The notes below the pieces were generated by a model. That model was given only the letters and a program-made list of their open reading frames with translations. It had not been told where the DNA came from and did no database searches. Made by a program: the position numbers and the translations under genes. From contig NZ_JAHSQD010000008.1 of the NCBI RefSeq assembly GCF_020103755.1, positions 1-47,631 of the forward strand: 47,631 nucleotides of DNA. Reading direction: 5' to 3'. Source of the DNA: Streptomyces sp. LS1784. GTDB lineage: Bacteria > Actinomycetota > Actinomycetes > Streptomycetales > Streptomycetaceae. Below, piece by piece: positions 1-7,038 of the stretch (position 1 is its first letter; each line of letters starts with the position of its first letter).

Positions 1-630
1 GCGGCCCGCTGGACCGGCAAGGGACTCAGCGTCGCACGGCGGGTAGGCGATCCGGCGCTGCACGCCCACGCACTTCGCCACCATGGCAACGAACTGCGCA
101 AGTCCGGCCTGCACCTGCGCGCACTGGACCGGCTGGGGCAGGCCCGCGACACCGCCCGCACCGCCACCGAACGCGCCGAGGCCATCGTCCTGCTCGCCCG
201 GGCTGCCGGAGCCGCAGGGGATCCCGCGGTCTTCGACGCCGCGATCGATGACGGCAGCCGGCTTCTGTACGAAGTGGCACCCACTGCGCTGTTCTCCGAG
301 TTCACCCTCCACGAGGTTCGCCTTCGCGGTCTCATGGGCACCGGCCGGGTCGCTGAAGCGGTCCGGCAGCTCGACCGAGCGCCGGCCGCCGGACTCGGAG
401 CGACCCCCCAGTGGCGGATCATCGCGGCGATCACCGCCGGCGAGGTGCTGTTGCGGAAAGGAGACCCGACCGGCGCGGCGCAACAGCTCAGCGCCGCGGT
501 CGATGGCGCGACCCTCCACCGCCTGCCGCACCAGCTCCAGCGCGTTGTCCGGACCGGCCGTCGTCTGCCCGAAGTCAAGGAACAGGCGGACGGTGCCCTG
601 GAACGGCTGCGAGCCGAGATAGCGGCCTGA
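1..630 (+). CDS. TPR-type regulatory protein, C-terminal part (partial)
   Basis: The reading frame is open from base 1 to a TGA at 628-630, so the start lies outside the window. The visible 209 residues are helical and alanine/leucine/arginine-rich, with repeated A/L/G spacing typical of tetratricopeptide repeats (around LRHHGNELRKSG, RALDRLGQARDTA and GRVAEAVRQLDRA). Such TPR tails are common in actinomycete XRE-type regulators, where they follow an N-terminal HTH; that half is not visible here, so the function is inferred. A strong stem-loop at 726-763 follows the gene. Confidence 0.6.
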   Translation, partial: AARWTGKGLSVARRVGDPALHAHALRHHGNELRKSGLHLRALDRLGQARDTARTATERAEAIVLLARAAGAAGDPAVFDAAIDDGSRLLYEVAPTALFSEFTLHEVRLRGLMGTGRVAEAVRQLDRAPAAGLGATPQWRIIAAITAGEVLLRKGDPTGAAQQLSAAVDGATLHRLPHQLQRVVRTGRRLPEVKEQADGALERLRAEIAA

Positions 631-725
631 TATCCAGCCCGGCGGCGGGACAAGGATCAACATGGTGGAGCACATCCCTTGAACTGGTGGGCAGGCTCCT
701 GGAGTGCGAGCCCGAGGCGGCGGGC

Positions 726-763
726 GGTGGGGTGCCGCTCAGCGTGCAGAGCAGCACCCCACC
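726..763. terminator. stem-loop, probable bidirectional terminator
   Basis: Outer arms GGTGGGGTGC (726-735) and GCACCCCACC (754-763) are perfectly complementary. An inner GCTC/GAGC pair continues the stem to about 14 bp with one mismatch and an 8-nt loop. It lies between two convergent genes (ends at 630 and 768), as expected for an actinomycete terminator without a U-tract. Confidence 0.6.
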
Positions 764-767
764 TGGA

Positions 768-920
768 TCACTGACCGGAAGTGGGCCAGATCGGGAGACT
801 CTCGGCGACGGGGGCGGTCCAGATCGGCATACCCGGCTCGGCAGCCCGAGCGGGTGCGGAGGAGACGATCGTCACGCAGAACGTGAGGATCGCGGCTGCG
901 GCGATGGCTCGAAAGATCAT
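768..920 (-). CDS. small secreted peptide, 50 aa
   Basis: The ATG at 920 is preceded by AGGAAG with 6-nt spacing. The product has a signal-peptide layout: MIFR, then a hydrophobic stretch with a Cys (AAAAILTFCVTIV), then a cleavage-like APARA-AEPG site. Cleavage would release a mature peptide of roughly 24 residues with two PIW motifs (MPIWTAP and LPIWPTS). I do not recognise a family. The peptide lies directly downstream of the leftward cluster of LuxR-type regulators, which makes an extracellular signal possible, but this is only an inference. The small size limits certainty. Confidence 0.5.
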   Translation of the reverse strand: MIFRAIAAAAILTFCVTIVSSAPARAAEPGMPIWTAPVAESLPIWPTSGQ

Positions 921-1041
921 TTGTTCTTCCTGGAAGTGTGTGTGGGGGGCCGGTGCGTCGCCCGGCACGGTGGGCTGTCGGGGCGTACGGGAGGCGGGCC
1001 GCAAGGGCGTGGCGGTCACTGTCCCCTGCTCGAAGCCGGCT

Positions 1042-2547
1042 TCACGGCACCGGGACCATCGGCTCCATGGAGGGGACGGAGTTCGTCGGAGGTAGGGTGA
1101 CGATGCCGGTGAGGAGGGCGACGGCGGCAGCATGGGTGCGGCTGCCGCGCCACGAGAGCGCACGAACGACCCTGGCCTCGATGGTGCGGGCCTCGCGCAG
1201 GCTCAGCCCGACGCCGTTCGCCCCGGCCTCGCTCATCGTCCCGGTGCAGATCAGCGTGATCACGGCTCGTCCCGACTGATCCAGCTCGGGCACGCGGTCG
1301 GGCAGCTCGGCCCGCAGCCGCTGGGTGCCGATCAGCTTCGTCGTGATCAGGCGGACGGCCAAGTGTGCGTCGTCCACGGCGCCGGCGCGTCGGCGCAGGT
1401 CGGCCAGGCGATGTCGGACCAAGTACTCCCCGGCATGGACCCGGCCGCCGATTTCGGCGATGGTCAGCCCCTCGGCGGCGAGCTCGGCGATCCGGCGCTG
1501 CAGCGCGTTCAGCTCGGGCACGGGAGTACATCGAGGCTCCGTCCTCGGAACGATGTTCGTGGTCGTCAGGACCCGGCGGAAGCCGGCTTCCCCTGCCACG
1601 GGTGCCTGATCGGTGGTGCACACGACCAGGAGGTCATCGGCCGGTGCGCCGAGCCGGTGGGCGGCGACCACGTAGGCGGCGGTGCCGTTGTACGCGCCCT
1701 GGCGGACGGCGCAGGACCAGGCCGCTTCCAGCCCGACCACTCCGACGGCATGGTCCGGATCGACCGCCGCGGCAGGAAGCACCAGAGCGCATGGGACACT
1801 GAGGGCCAGCGCTTGGTGCACCAGCCGCACGACGGTCGGCACCGGCCCGCGAGGTGCGGACCCGGCCAGAACCTCCGCCAGCGACGGCACTTTCGGGAGG
1901 CCGGCCAGCGCGCCGAGGTGTACGGCCAGACCGCGCGCGGACCGCAGCACCGCGACGGCGCGTTCCAGCGGATCGGAGCGCTGGTTGGGCTCTGTTGGGG
2001 TCGTGGCTACGGGGCCGGATACACCGGCCGCTCCCTTCGGCCAGTGGTGCCTGGTGCGGCCCTGGCTCGAATCGGCCGCCAGGGGTGTGGTGAGCTCTGC
2101 CAGGGTGTCGCCGGCCGGATCGATCAGCTGGTGCTCCAGCGCTCGGCGGACGGCGACAACGCGCTTGCGCGCGCCGAAGACGTTCAGCACGGCGTCCTCG
2201 TAGAGCTCCGCTGCACGCTCCCGGACCTCCAGCGCGCGGGCGACGTCAGGGCGATTCCCGCCCGCCGCCCAGATCCGCAGGATCAACATCTGCTCGTCCG
2301 TGAGGGCTGGCGGAGCGCCCACTGGGGCCGAACGGGTGAGCAGACCGGACTGCCACGCTCGAGCGAAGGCCTGGACCCGGTTCGCCGTCCCCAACCGGTT
2401 GTACACCTGGCGCAGGTGGCTCTTGACGGTGTCGACACTCAGATTCATCGCCGCGCCGATCGCCGCGTTCGTCATCCCGAGACCGACCCTGTCCAACACC
2501 GCGACGAGCGGCAGGGCCAGCGCCGTGGGCGCCACTTCCGTCTGCAT
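1042..2547 (-). CDS. multi-module LuxR-type HTH regulator, 501 aa
   Basis: The ATG at 2547 shares its A with the TGA stop of the upstream gene (TGATG), so translation is coupled. Four stretches follow the LuxR/NarL HTH pattern. Module 1 (about 10-70) is the best, with LSVDTVKSHLRQVYNRLG and VQAFARA. Module 2 (about 80-142) has LTDEQMLILRIWAAGG and VFGARKRVVAVRRA. Module 3 (about 344-406) has LNALQRRIAELAAEGLTI. Module 4 (about 420-485) is more decayed. A roughly 200-residue linker region between modules 2 and 3 has no recognisable receiver, PAS or ATPase domain. DNA binding is inferred from the modules; signal and targets are unknown. Modules 2-4 may be structural only. Confidence 0.7.
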   Translation of the reverse strand: MQTEVAPTALALPLVAVLDRVGLGMTNAAIGAAMNLSVDTVKSHLRQVYNRLGTANRVQAFARAWQSGLLTRSAPVGAPPALTDEQMLILRIWAAGGNRPDVARALEVRERAAELYEDAVLNVFGARKRVVAVRRALEHQLIDPAGDTLAELTTPLAADSSQGRTRHHWPKGAAGVSGPVATTPTEPNQRSDPLERAVAVLRSARGLAVHLGALAGLPKVPSLAEVLAGSAPRGPVPTVVRLVHQALALSVPCALVLPAAAVDPDHAVGVVGLEAAWSCAVRQGAYNGTAAYVVAAHRLGAPADDLLVVCTTDQAPVAGEAGFRRVLTTTNIVPRTEPRCTPVPELNALQRRIAELAAEGLTIAEIGGRVHAGEYLVRHRLADLRRRAGAVDDAHLAVRLITTKLIGTQRLRAELPDRVPELDQSGRAVITLICTGTMSEAGANGVGLSLREARTIEARVVRALSWRGSRTHAAAVALLTGIVTLPPTNSVPSMEPMVPVP

Positions 2548-3053
2548 CAGCCCGCCTTTGCCTGCTGCCGAAGCTTGCTGAGCGTCACAGCCGGCCAACC
2601 GACGCCGAGGGTCCGCAGCGGCACCAGGTCGCCGAGAACAGCCGCTGCGGTCGCCTGCTCCCTCGACCGGACCCCGAGCGTCCTCAGGACGGTCTGGGTG
2701 TAGGTCTTCACCGTGTTCACGGTCAGGCCCAGGCGCTCCGCGGTGATGGCCGCGTCCTCGCCGCCCACCAGTCCGGCGAGGACCTCGACGTGCTTCGCCA
2801 GCGGCGGGTTGCCGGTGGGGTTCATCACGTGCACGTCCTCCACCAAGCCCCACCCCGCGCCCAAGGCGGTGGCGTGGAAGCGCGACTTCGTGCCGATCTT
2901 CGTCAGCAGGGTGAGGATGGCATTGCCGACCTTGGCTTCCTCGATTCCGGTGGCCCGGCTGATCGCCCCGTACAGAGCGCCGCAGGCCAGCTGTTGCAGG
3001 AGGAGGACGTCGGCCTCGGACAGGTCGGGCTTGGCGGGAAGGGAGGTGGGCAT
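2547..3053 (-). CDS. double LuxR-type HTH protein, 168 aa
   Basis: The start at ATG 3053 follows CTGGAG with good spacing. Two HTH units of LuxR type are visible. The first (about 10-70) reads LSEADVLLLQQLACG, then a recognition-like helix, then LTKIGTKSRFHATALG. The second (about 85-145) has LGLTVNTVKTYTQTVLRTLG followed by REQATAAA, close to the family consensus for helix 3 and the KLGV-R-QA tail. No sensor domain is present. The gene overlaps the longer multi-HTH regulator by one base and lies 36 bp downstream of the Mur-ligase-like gene, so all four genes are probably one transcript. Confidence 0.7.
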   Translation of the reverse strand: MPTSLPAKPDLSEADVLLLQQLACGALYGAISRATGIEEAKVGNAILTLLTKIGTKSRFHATALGAGWGLVEDVHVMNPTGNPPLAKHVEVLAGLVGGEDAAITAERLGLTVNTVKTYTQTVLRTLGVRSREQATAAAVLGDLVPLRTLGVGWPAVTLSKLRQQAKAG

Positions 3054-3089
3054 GGCGGATCTCCAGGAGAAGTGGGGACGAGGGATGGG

Positions 3090-4547
3090 CTACGGCCGGT
3101 CGAGGGCGGCCAGCAGCGAGGGCCCGATCCGCCGGGCGGCCTGGTGGCCGATGGTCAGGACCAGGTCACCCCGCTGTACGAGGGAGGCGACCAGGGACTC
3201 GGGGCCCGGTTGGTCCAGGCCGGGCTCGTAGCGGATCACCGCGCCGGTGGAACTGGCGTTGAGGATGCTCTCGCCGCCGTCGGCGCGGTTGTGGTGACGG
3301 GGGAACGTCGAGTGGACGGGCAGCAGCACCGTCCGGTCGGCGGCGGTCAAGGCGTCGGCAATCAGGCCAGCGAGGGCGTTCGACCGCAGGTGCCCGGAGG
3401 GCTCGTACACGGCCACCACCGCGCCCTCGGTGAGCATCCGGGCGCCCTGGAGGTCGGCCTCGATCTCCCTCGGGTGTACGGCCCTGGATTCCACGACGTC
3501 AATGCCACCGCTCGTGCCGAGCCGGGTCAGCGACCTCTCGACGCCGGCGAACGCGCCGAGCCCGTCGACGAGTTCATGGCCGGGGACACCGAGCGCCCAG
3601 CCCGCGGCCCAGGCCGTCGCCACGGCCATGGCGGAGTTCGTCCCGGCGACCGGTACGGTGAAGGTGTGCTGCTCGCCGCCCGCCTGGACAGTGACGCGGT
3701 GGTCCTCTCCGGTCCAGAACCTCCCGAGGGTCTGCACGTCCATGTCGGCGCCGCGACCGACGGTCACCACCTTCGGGCCCGGGCGGCGTCGGCGCAGCCG
3801 GTCCGCGAGTTCCTGGCAACCGGGCTGGGCGGCCCACACCACCACCGTGTCGCTCCGTCGAGCGAGGGCCTCCATCTGGTCCAGCGCCTCCTGCTGGTTC
3901 CACCAGCACGGCGGTGCGGCGTCCGCGGCGGTGACCAGCGTCACGGCCGGGTTGAGCCCTTCGCCCAGGGAGCGGAAGCGCCAACCGGGCGGCGAGGCGT
4001 CGTGGCTGGAGCTGTCCGGGCAGAGGTCCACGATTAGGAGTTCTCCGCCGCCGTCGTAGCCGGCGGAGTCGCCCTTGGGCGCCTCGGCGAGGATCCACCC
4101 GGGGTCGCGGCTGACGAGCGCGCAGATGAGCGCTGCGGCGGCCATGGTGGTGGAGTGGCTGCCGGCGACGGCGACCGTGGTCGGCGCTGTGGCGGCCAGC
4201 AGCTCGACGGCTCGTGCGTAGCCCAGTATGGGAAGGCCTCGGCCGACGGCGTGGTCCAGGACCTCGTGGACCACGGTGTTGTCTCCGCCCCAGATCAGCG
4301 AGGCCGTCCCGGGGTTGGTCGCCCGAAGGCCGACACCGCTCCGTTCGAGCCTGCGAAGCAGGTCGGGGTGGGAATCGGGGTGCGACGGCGAGACCGTCAC
4401 CCGAGCGTGTCTCCGGGCCAGGTAGGAGGCCAGGCCGGCCACGCCGCGGGTGTGGGGGTCGATAATGTGGACGGCCGAGAGGAGGCCGGGCAGCGGCAGG
4501 GGCCGTCGAGGCGCCCCGGCGCCGTTCGCGGCGGTGGTCGCGTTCAC
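3090..4547 (-). CDS. MurC-like Mur ligase family protein with altered P-loop
   Basis: The GTG start at 4547 overlaps the roadblock gene stop by 4 bp (GTGA). The 485 residues can be laid along UDP-N-acetylmuramate-alanine ligase: an N-terminal Rossmann-like part (VHIIDPHTRGVAGLASYL), a central ATPase part, the NAxA-like TNSAMAVATAWAAGWALG segment followed by FAGVERSL, and a C-terminal VHPREIEADLQGARM block matching the MurC HHPTEI region. The central nucleotide loop, however, reads AGSHSTTMA instead of AGTHGKTTT, so the P-loop lysine is missing. The acidic E-x-D segment is also altered (LLIVDLCPDSS). It may be a non-catalytic paralogue or have changed nucleotide use. Linkage to a roadblock protein and HTH genes suggests a regulatory rather than wall-building role; that is inference. 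Confidence 0.75.
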   Translation of the reverse strand: MNATTAANGAGAPRRPLPLPGLLSAVHIIDPHTRGVAGLASYLARRHARVTVSPSHPDSHPDLLRRLERSGVGLRATNPGTASLIWGGDNTVVHEVLDHAVGRGLPILGYARAVELLAATAPTTVAVAGSHSTTMAAAALICALVSRDPGWILAEAPKGDSAGYDGGGELLIVDLCPDSSSHDASPPGWRFRSLGEGLNPAVTLVTAADAAPPCWWNQQEALDQMEALARRSDTVVVWAAQPGCQELADRLRRRRPGPKVVTVGRGADMDVQTLGRFWTGEDHRVTVQAGGEQHTFTVPVAGTNSAMAVATAWAAGWALGVPGHELVDGLGAFAGVERSLTRLGTSGGIDVVESRAVHPREIEADLQGARMLTEGAVVAVYEPSGHLRSNALAGLIADALTAADRTVLLPVHSTFPRHHNRADGGESILNASSTGAVIRYEPGLDQPGPESLVASLVQRGDLVLTIGHQAARRIGPSLLAALDRP

Positions 4548-4933
4548 GCCGCCTCCGTCGGAGCGAACTCGTCGTCGGCCAGTTGGACGAGGCGGAAGGC
4601 GATCTCGCCCAGGTGGTCCGTCTTCGCGCACACCACGGCGAGCATCGAGCCGTCGGCGGCGCCGACCCGGATCAGGGTCCGGCCGGAGCGGTCCTCGATC
4701 AGGCTGTGGCCCCAGGGGCTGGACTCGGCGTTGTGGCGGCTGATGATCTCGGTGCCGCGGTTGCTCACGGCGTTGAGGGCTGCCATGACGGCGGCCCAGT
4801 GGTCCGCTTCGTCGCGGTCGACGCCGGGGGAGGCGCCGAGCACAAGCCCCTCGGGGCTGACGTGGATGGCGGCCAGGACGCCGGCGGTGCCGACCAGGTC
4901 GTTGACGACGGTGCTGAGGATGCACGGGTACAT
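4544..4933 (-). CDS. roadblock/LC7 domain protein, 129 aa
   Basis: ATG 4933 is preceded by GGAG with good spacing. The whole protein fits a single roadblock/LC7 fold: an N-terminal helix (CILSTVVNDLVGTAG), a strand with VLAAIHVSPEGLVLGAS, then NRGTEIISRHN and the strand pair SLIEDRSGRTLIRVGAADGS. In Streptomyces such proteins usually sit in conservons with a small GTPase and a sensor kinase, acting as GTPase regulators. Here neither is present; instead the gene overlaps a MurC-like gene by 4 bp. The partner is therefore probably the Mur-like protein or something encoded elsewhere. Confidence 0.8.
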   Translation of the reverse strand: MYPCILSTVVNDLVGTAGVLAAIHVSPEGLVLGASPGVDRDEADHWAAVMAALNAVSNRGTEIISRHNAESSPWGHSLIEDRSGRTLIRVGAADGSMLAVVCAKTDHLGEIAFRLVQLADDEFAPTEAA

Positions 4934-5043
4934 GGCGATTCTCCGCAGATGAGCGGGTGGATTCGAGCCGACCGACTCGATCCGGTCGGGCGGCGGAGAC
5001 TCAGAATGCCTGGGAGGAGGGGGACATGATCAGGTCCGAGCTG

Positions 5044-5099
5044 GACGTCTTCGGACGTCCTCGGTATCGTCCTGAGGTCTCATTACGTCCCAAGACGTC
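5044..5099. promoter_or_regulatory. four GACGTC-type boxes in helical phase
   Basis: The 181-bp gap between the divergent roadblock (start 4933) and HTH/PLD-like (start 5115) genes contains GACGTC at 5044-5049, 5054-5059 and 5094-5099, and TACGTC at 5084-5089. Within each pair the spacing is exactly 10 bp, and the two pairs are 40 bp apart, so all four lie on the same DNA face. The last box ends 15 bp before the ATG at 5115. This is probably an operator for autoregulation or shared control of both directions. Confidence 0.5.
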
Positions 5100-5114
5100 C
5101 CATCCGGGAGTGCC

Positions 5115-5864
5115 ATGGCGAACGAACGCCTTCGGTCGGCGCTGGTCGTCCGCGGAGTCACCGAGCGGGAACTGGCGGAGCACTGCGGTGTCGATGCCAA
5201 GACGGTGGAGCGCTGGATCCTCAAGAGCCGTGAACCGTACAGGCGGCACCGCCAGGCGGCGGCGGCCAGGCTGCAGACCGATGAGGACTACCTCTGGCCG
5301 GACGCGAAGTCCGAGATCCAGCGCCTGGACGAGGCCGACGCCGAGATCGTCCACGTCTATCCCCACCGTTCCTCTGTACCACCGGAGTTGTGGCTGCAGT
5401 TCGCCGAGCGCGCCACGACGGGCATCGGCGTGCTCGTCCACGCCGGCGTCCATCTCGCCGAGAACCCGCGCTGGCACCGGACGCTCACCGAACGGGCCCG
5501 GGCAGGAGTCCGGGTCCGTCTGCTGATCGGTGACCCGGAGAGCTCGGAGGTCGCGCGGCGGGGCGAGGAGGAGGAGCTCGGCGAGGGCGTCGCGTACAAG
5601 GTGCGCGAGGTCATCAAGCTCTACCGACCGCTCTACGGAACGCCCGGCATCGAGTTCCGGGCGCACCGGTCCACGCTGCACAACTCCTTGTACTGGTTCG
5701 ACGACGAGATGCTGGTGAACACCCAGATCTACGGCGTGAGCGCGCCGCTCACCCCGGTGCTCCACCTACGCCGGGTCGCTGGCGCCCAGTTGGTCTCGAC
5801 CTACCGGCAGAGCTTCGAGAAGGTCTGGGCCAGTGCTGTTCCGCTACCGAGGCAGGAATCGTGA
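5115..5864 (+). CDS. XRE-type HTH regulator with phospholipase-D-like domain
   Basis: ATG 5115 follows CGGGAG. Residues 1-60 form an HTH resembling XRE or excisionase types (VTERELAEHCGVDAKTVERWI). The remaining part (about 85-249) resembles the PLD-like DUF5919 domain of actinomycete regulators, with ELWLQFAERATTGIGVLVHAG, VRVRLLIGDPES and the tail FEKVWASAVP. One catalytic-like HNSLYWFDDEMLVN segment is present, but no clear second HKD motif, so enzymatic activity is doubtful. Its stop overlaps the GTG of the Nudix gene by 4 bp, so the two are co-translated. The GACGTC boxes just upstream suggest autoregulation. Confidence 0.8.
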   Translation: MANERLRSALVVRGVTERELAEHCGVDAKTVERWILKSREPYRRHRQAAAARLQTDEDYLWPDAKSEIQRLDEADAEIVHVYPHRSSVPPELWLQFAERATTGIGVLVHAGVHLAENPRWHRTLTERARAGVRVRLLIGDPESSEVARRGEEEELGEGVAYKVREVIKLYRPLYGTPGIEFRAHRSTLHNSLYWFDDEMLVNTQIYGVSAPLTPVLHLRRVAGAQLVSTYRQSFEKVWASAVPLPRQES

Positions 5865-6331
5865 GCCGTACCGACTACTTCGACGATCCGAACGCCCCGA
5901 GGGCCCAGCGGATCGTGCCCGCCGTTACCGCGTTCGTGGTGAACGAGCGCGGCGAACTCCTGCTGGAGCGGCGCTCCGACAACGGCCGCTGGGGAATGCC
6001 GGGCGGGGGCCTGGAGATCGGCGAGAACCTTCCAGGGGCCGTCGTGCGCGAGGTACGGGAGGAGACCGGCATCGAGGTCGAGGTCACCGGCCTTGTCGGC
6101 ACGTACAGCGACCCCGGGCATGTGATCGAGTTCTCTGACGGGGAGGTGCGCCAGGAGTTCTCCCTGTGTTTCCGCGCGAGGCCGGTCGGCGGCCGGCTCG
6201 CTGCCAGCTGCGAGTCCTTCGAGGTGCGTTGGGTGCCGCGGGAGGGACTGGACGGGTTGGACATCGCTCCGACGACCAGGCTTCGAATCGACCACGGCTT
6301 CCGGAACGAGGAAGCCCCGCACCTCGGTTGA
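5861..6331 (+). CDS. Nudix hydrolase, 156 aa
   Basis: GTG 5861 overlaps the regulator stop (GTGA). The Nudix box is complete: GGLEIGENLPGAVVREVREE followed by TGI, giving the G-x5-E-x7-REVxEExGI metal-binding helix at about residues 46-68. Residues upstream (VPAVTAFVVNERGELLLERR) form the usual first strands. The family hydrolyses nucleoside diphosphates linked to another group; substrate cannot be told from sequence. Pairing with an HTH/PLD-like regulator suggests the regulator senses or controls the Nudix substrate. It is convergent with the HD gene with only one base between the stops. Confidence 0.9.
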   Translation: MSRTDYFDDPNAPRAQRIVPAVTAFVVNERGELLLERRSDNGRWGMPGGGLEIGENLPGAVVREVREETGIEVEVTGLVGTYSDPGHVIEFSDGEVRQEFSLCFRARPVGGRLAASCESFEVRWVPREGLDGLDIAPTTRLRIDHGFRNEEAPHLG

Positions 6332-6332
6332 C

Positions 6333-6878
6333 TCAGGCGCCGCCGGACTCGGCCAGCCGCTTCGCGACCCGGTCGACCATGGCGAGCAGCGCCGGGCGGG
6401 CCGCGGAGACGGCGCGGTGGACGACGTGGCCGGTGCCGTACCGGCGGAGAACCTCGTCGAGCCTGGACACTGGGTCGACCACGGTGCCGTCGGGGCCGCT
6501 GGTGAGATCGCAGTACGTGATCGCGTCCAGCAGTTCCGACGGCGGCCGGCGGAACTCCGAGAGCGCGGCCGACAGGCCCAGTTCGGCTGCCTCCCACTCC
6601 GACGAGGAGTGGTAGGCGACGAGCGAGCAGACCTCGGCATCGACGCCGATCCGACGCAGGTACCGTGCGCCGTCGATCATGTGCTGACCGGTGTCGACTG
6701 CGGAGGGCGCGTACCCGACATCGTGGAGAATGGCTGCGACGCGCACCACCTCCTCGTCGGCCCCGAGTACCGGGGCGAGGACCCTGGCCTGCTCGAAGAC
6801 CCGGCAGGAGTGCGCCCAGCGCAGGGGGATGCCCGCGAGAAGCGATTCGGCGGTCCGGTATGCAAGGCTCAGCTTCAT
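6333..6878 (-). CDS. HD-domain metal-dependent phosphohydrolase, 181 aa
   Basis: ATG 6878 opens a small HD protein. The metal ligands are visible: first His in RWAHSCRVFEQA (about residue 22), the HD pair in VAAILHDVGYAP (about 52-53), and a later Asp in AITYCDLTSG. This spacing is the short HD type seen in YfbR/HDIG-like hydrolases acting on nucleotides or other phosphoesters. It is transcribed convergently with the Nudix gene, and the two may act on related nucleotides, but this is only neighbourhood evidence. Substrate unknown. Confidence 0.85.
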   Translation of the reverse strand: MKLSLAYRTAESLLAGIPLRWAHSCRVFEQARVLAPVLGADEEVVRVAAILHDVGYAPSAVDTGQHMIDGARYLRRIGVDAEVCSLVAYHSSSEWEAAELGLSAALSEFRRPPSELLDAITYCDLTSGPDGTVVDPVSRLDEVLRRYGTGHVVHRAVSAARPALLAMVDRVAKRLAESGGA

Positions 6879-7038
6879 TGCTCAAGGCTAGGCGACACAG
6901 GACGCGGGTCAGTGACCGGTGGTGCGGACCGTCCGACGATGGGGGATTCGTCCCTCTGGGCCCATGTCGACTATGCCCCGTCCCGGGAGCTGCGCGAGTT
7001 CGCCCGGGCCGTGCTACCCGAGGCCGACGGCATGGCCG

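Noticed and set aside
1132..2703. Long rightward ORF (523 codons) opposite the multi-HTH gene
   Set aside because: It is antisense to a gene with clear HTH motifs, has low-complexity Arg/Gly composition and no ribosome site; such long shadow frames are expected in very GC-rich DNA.
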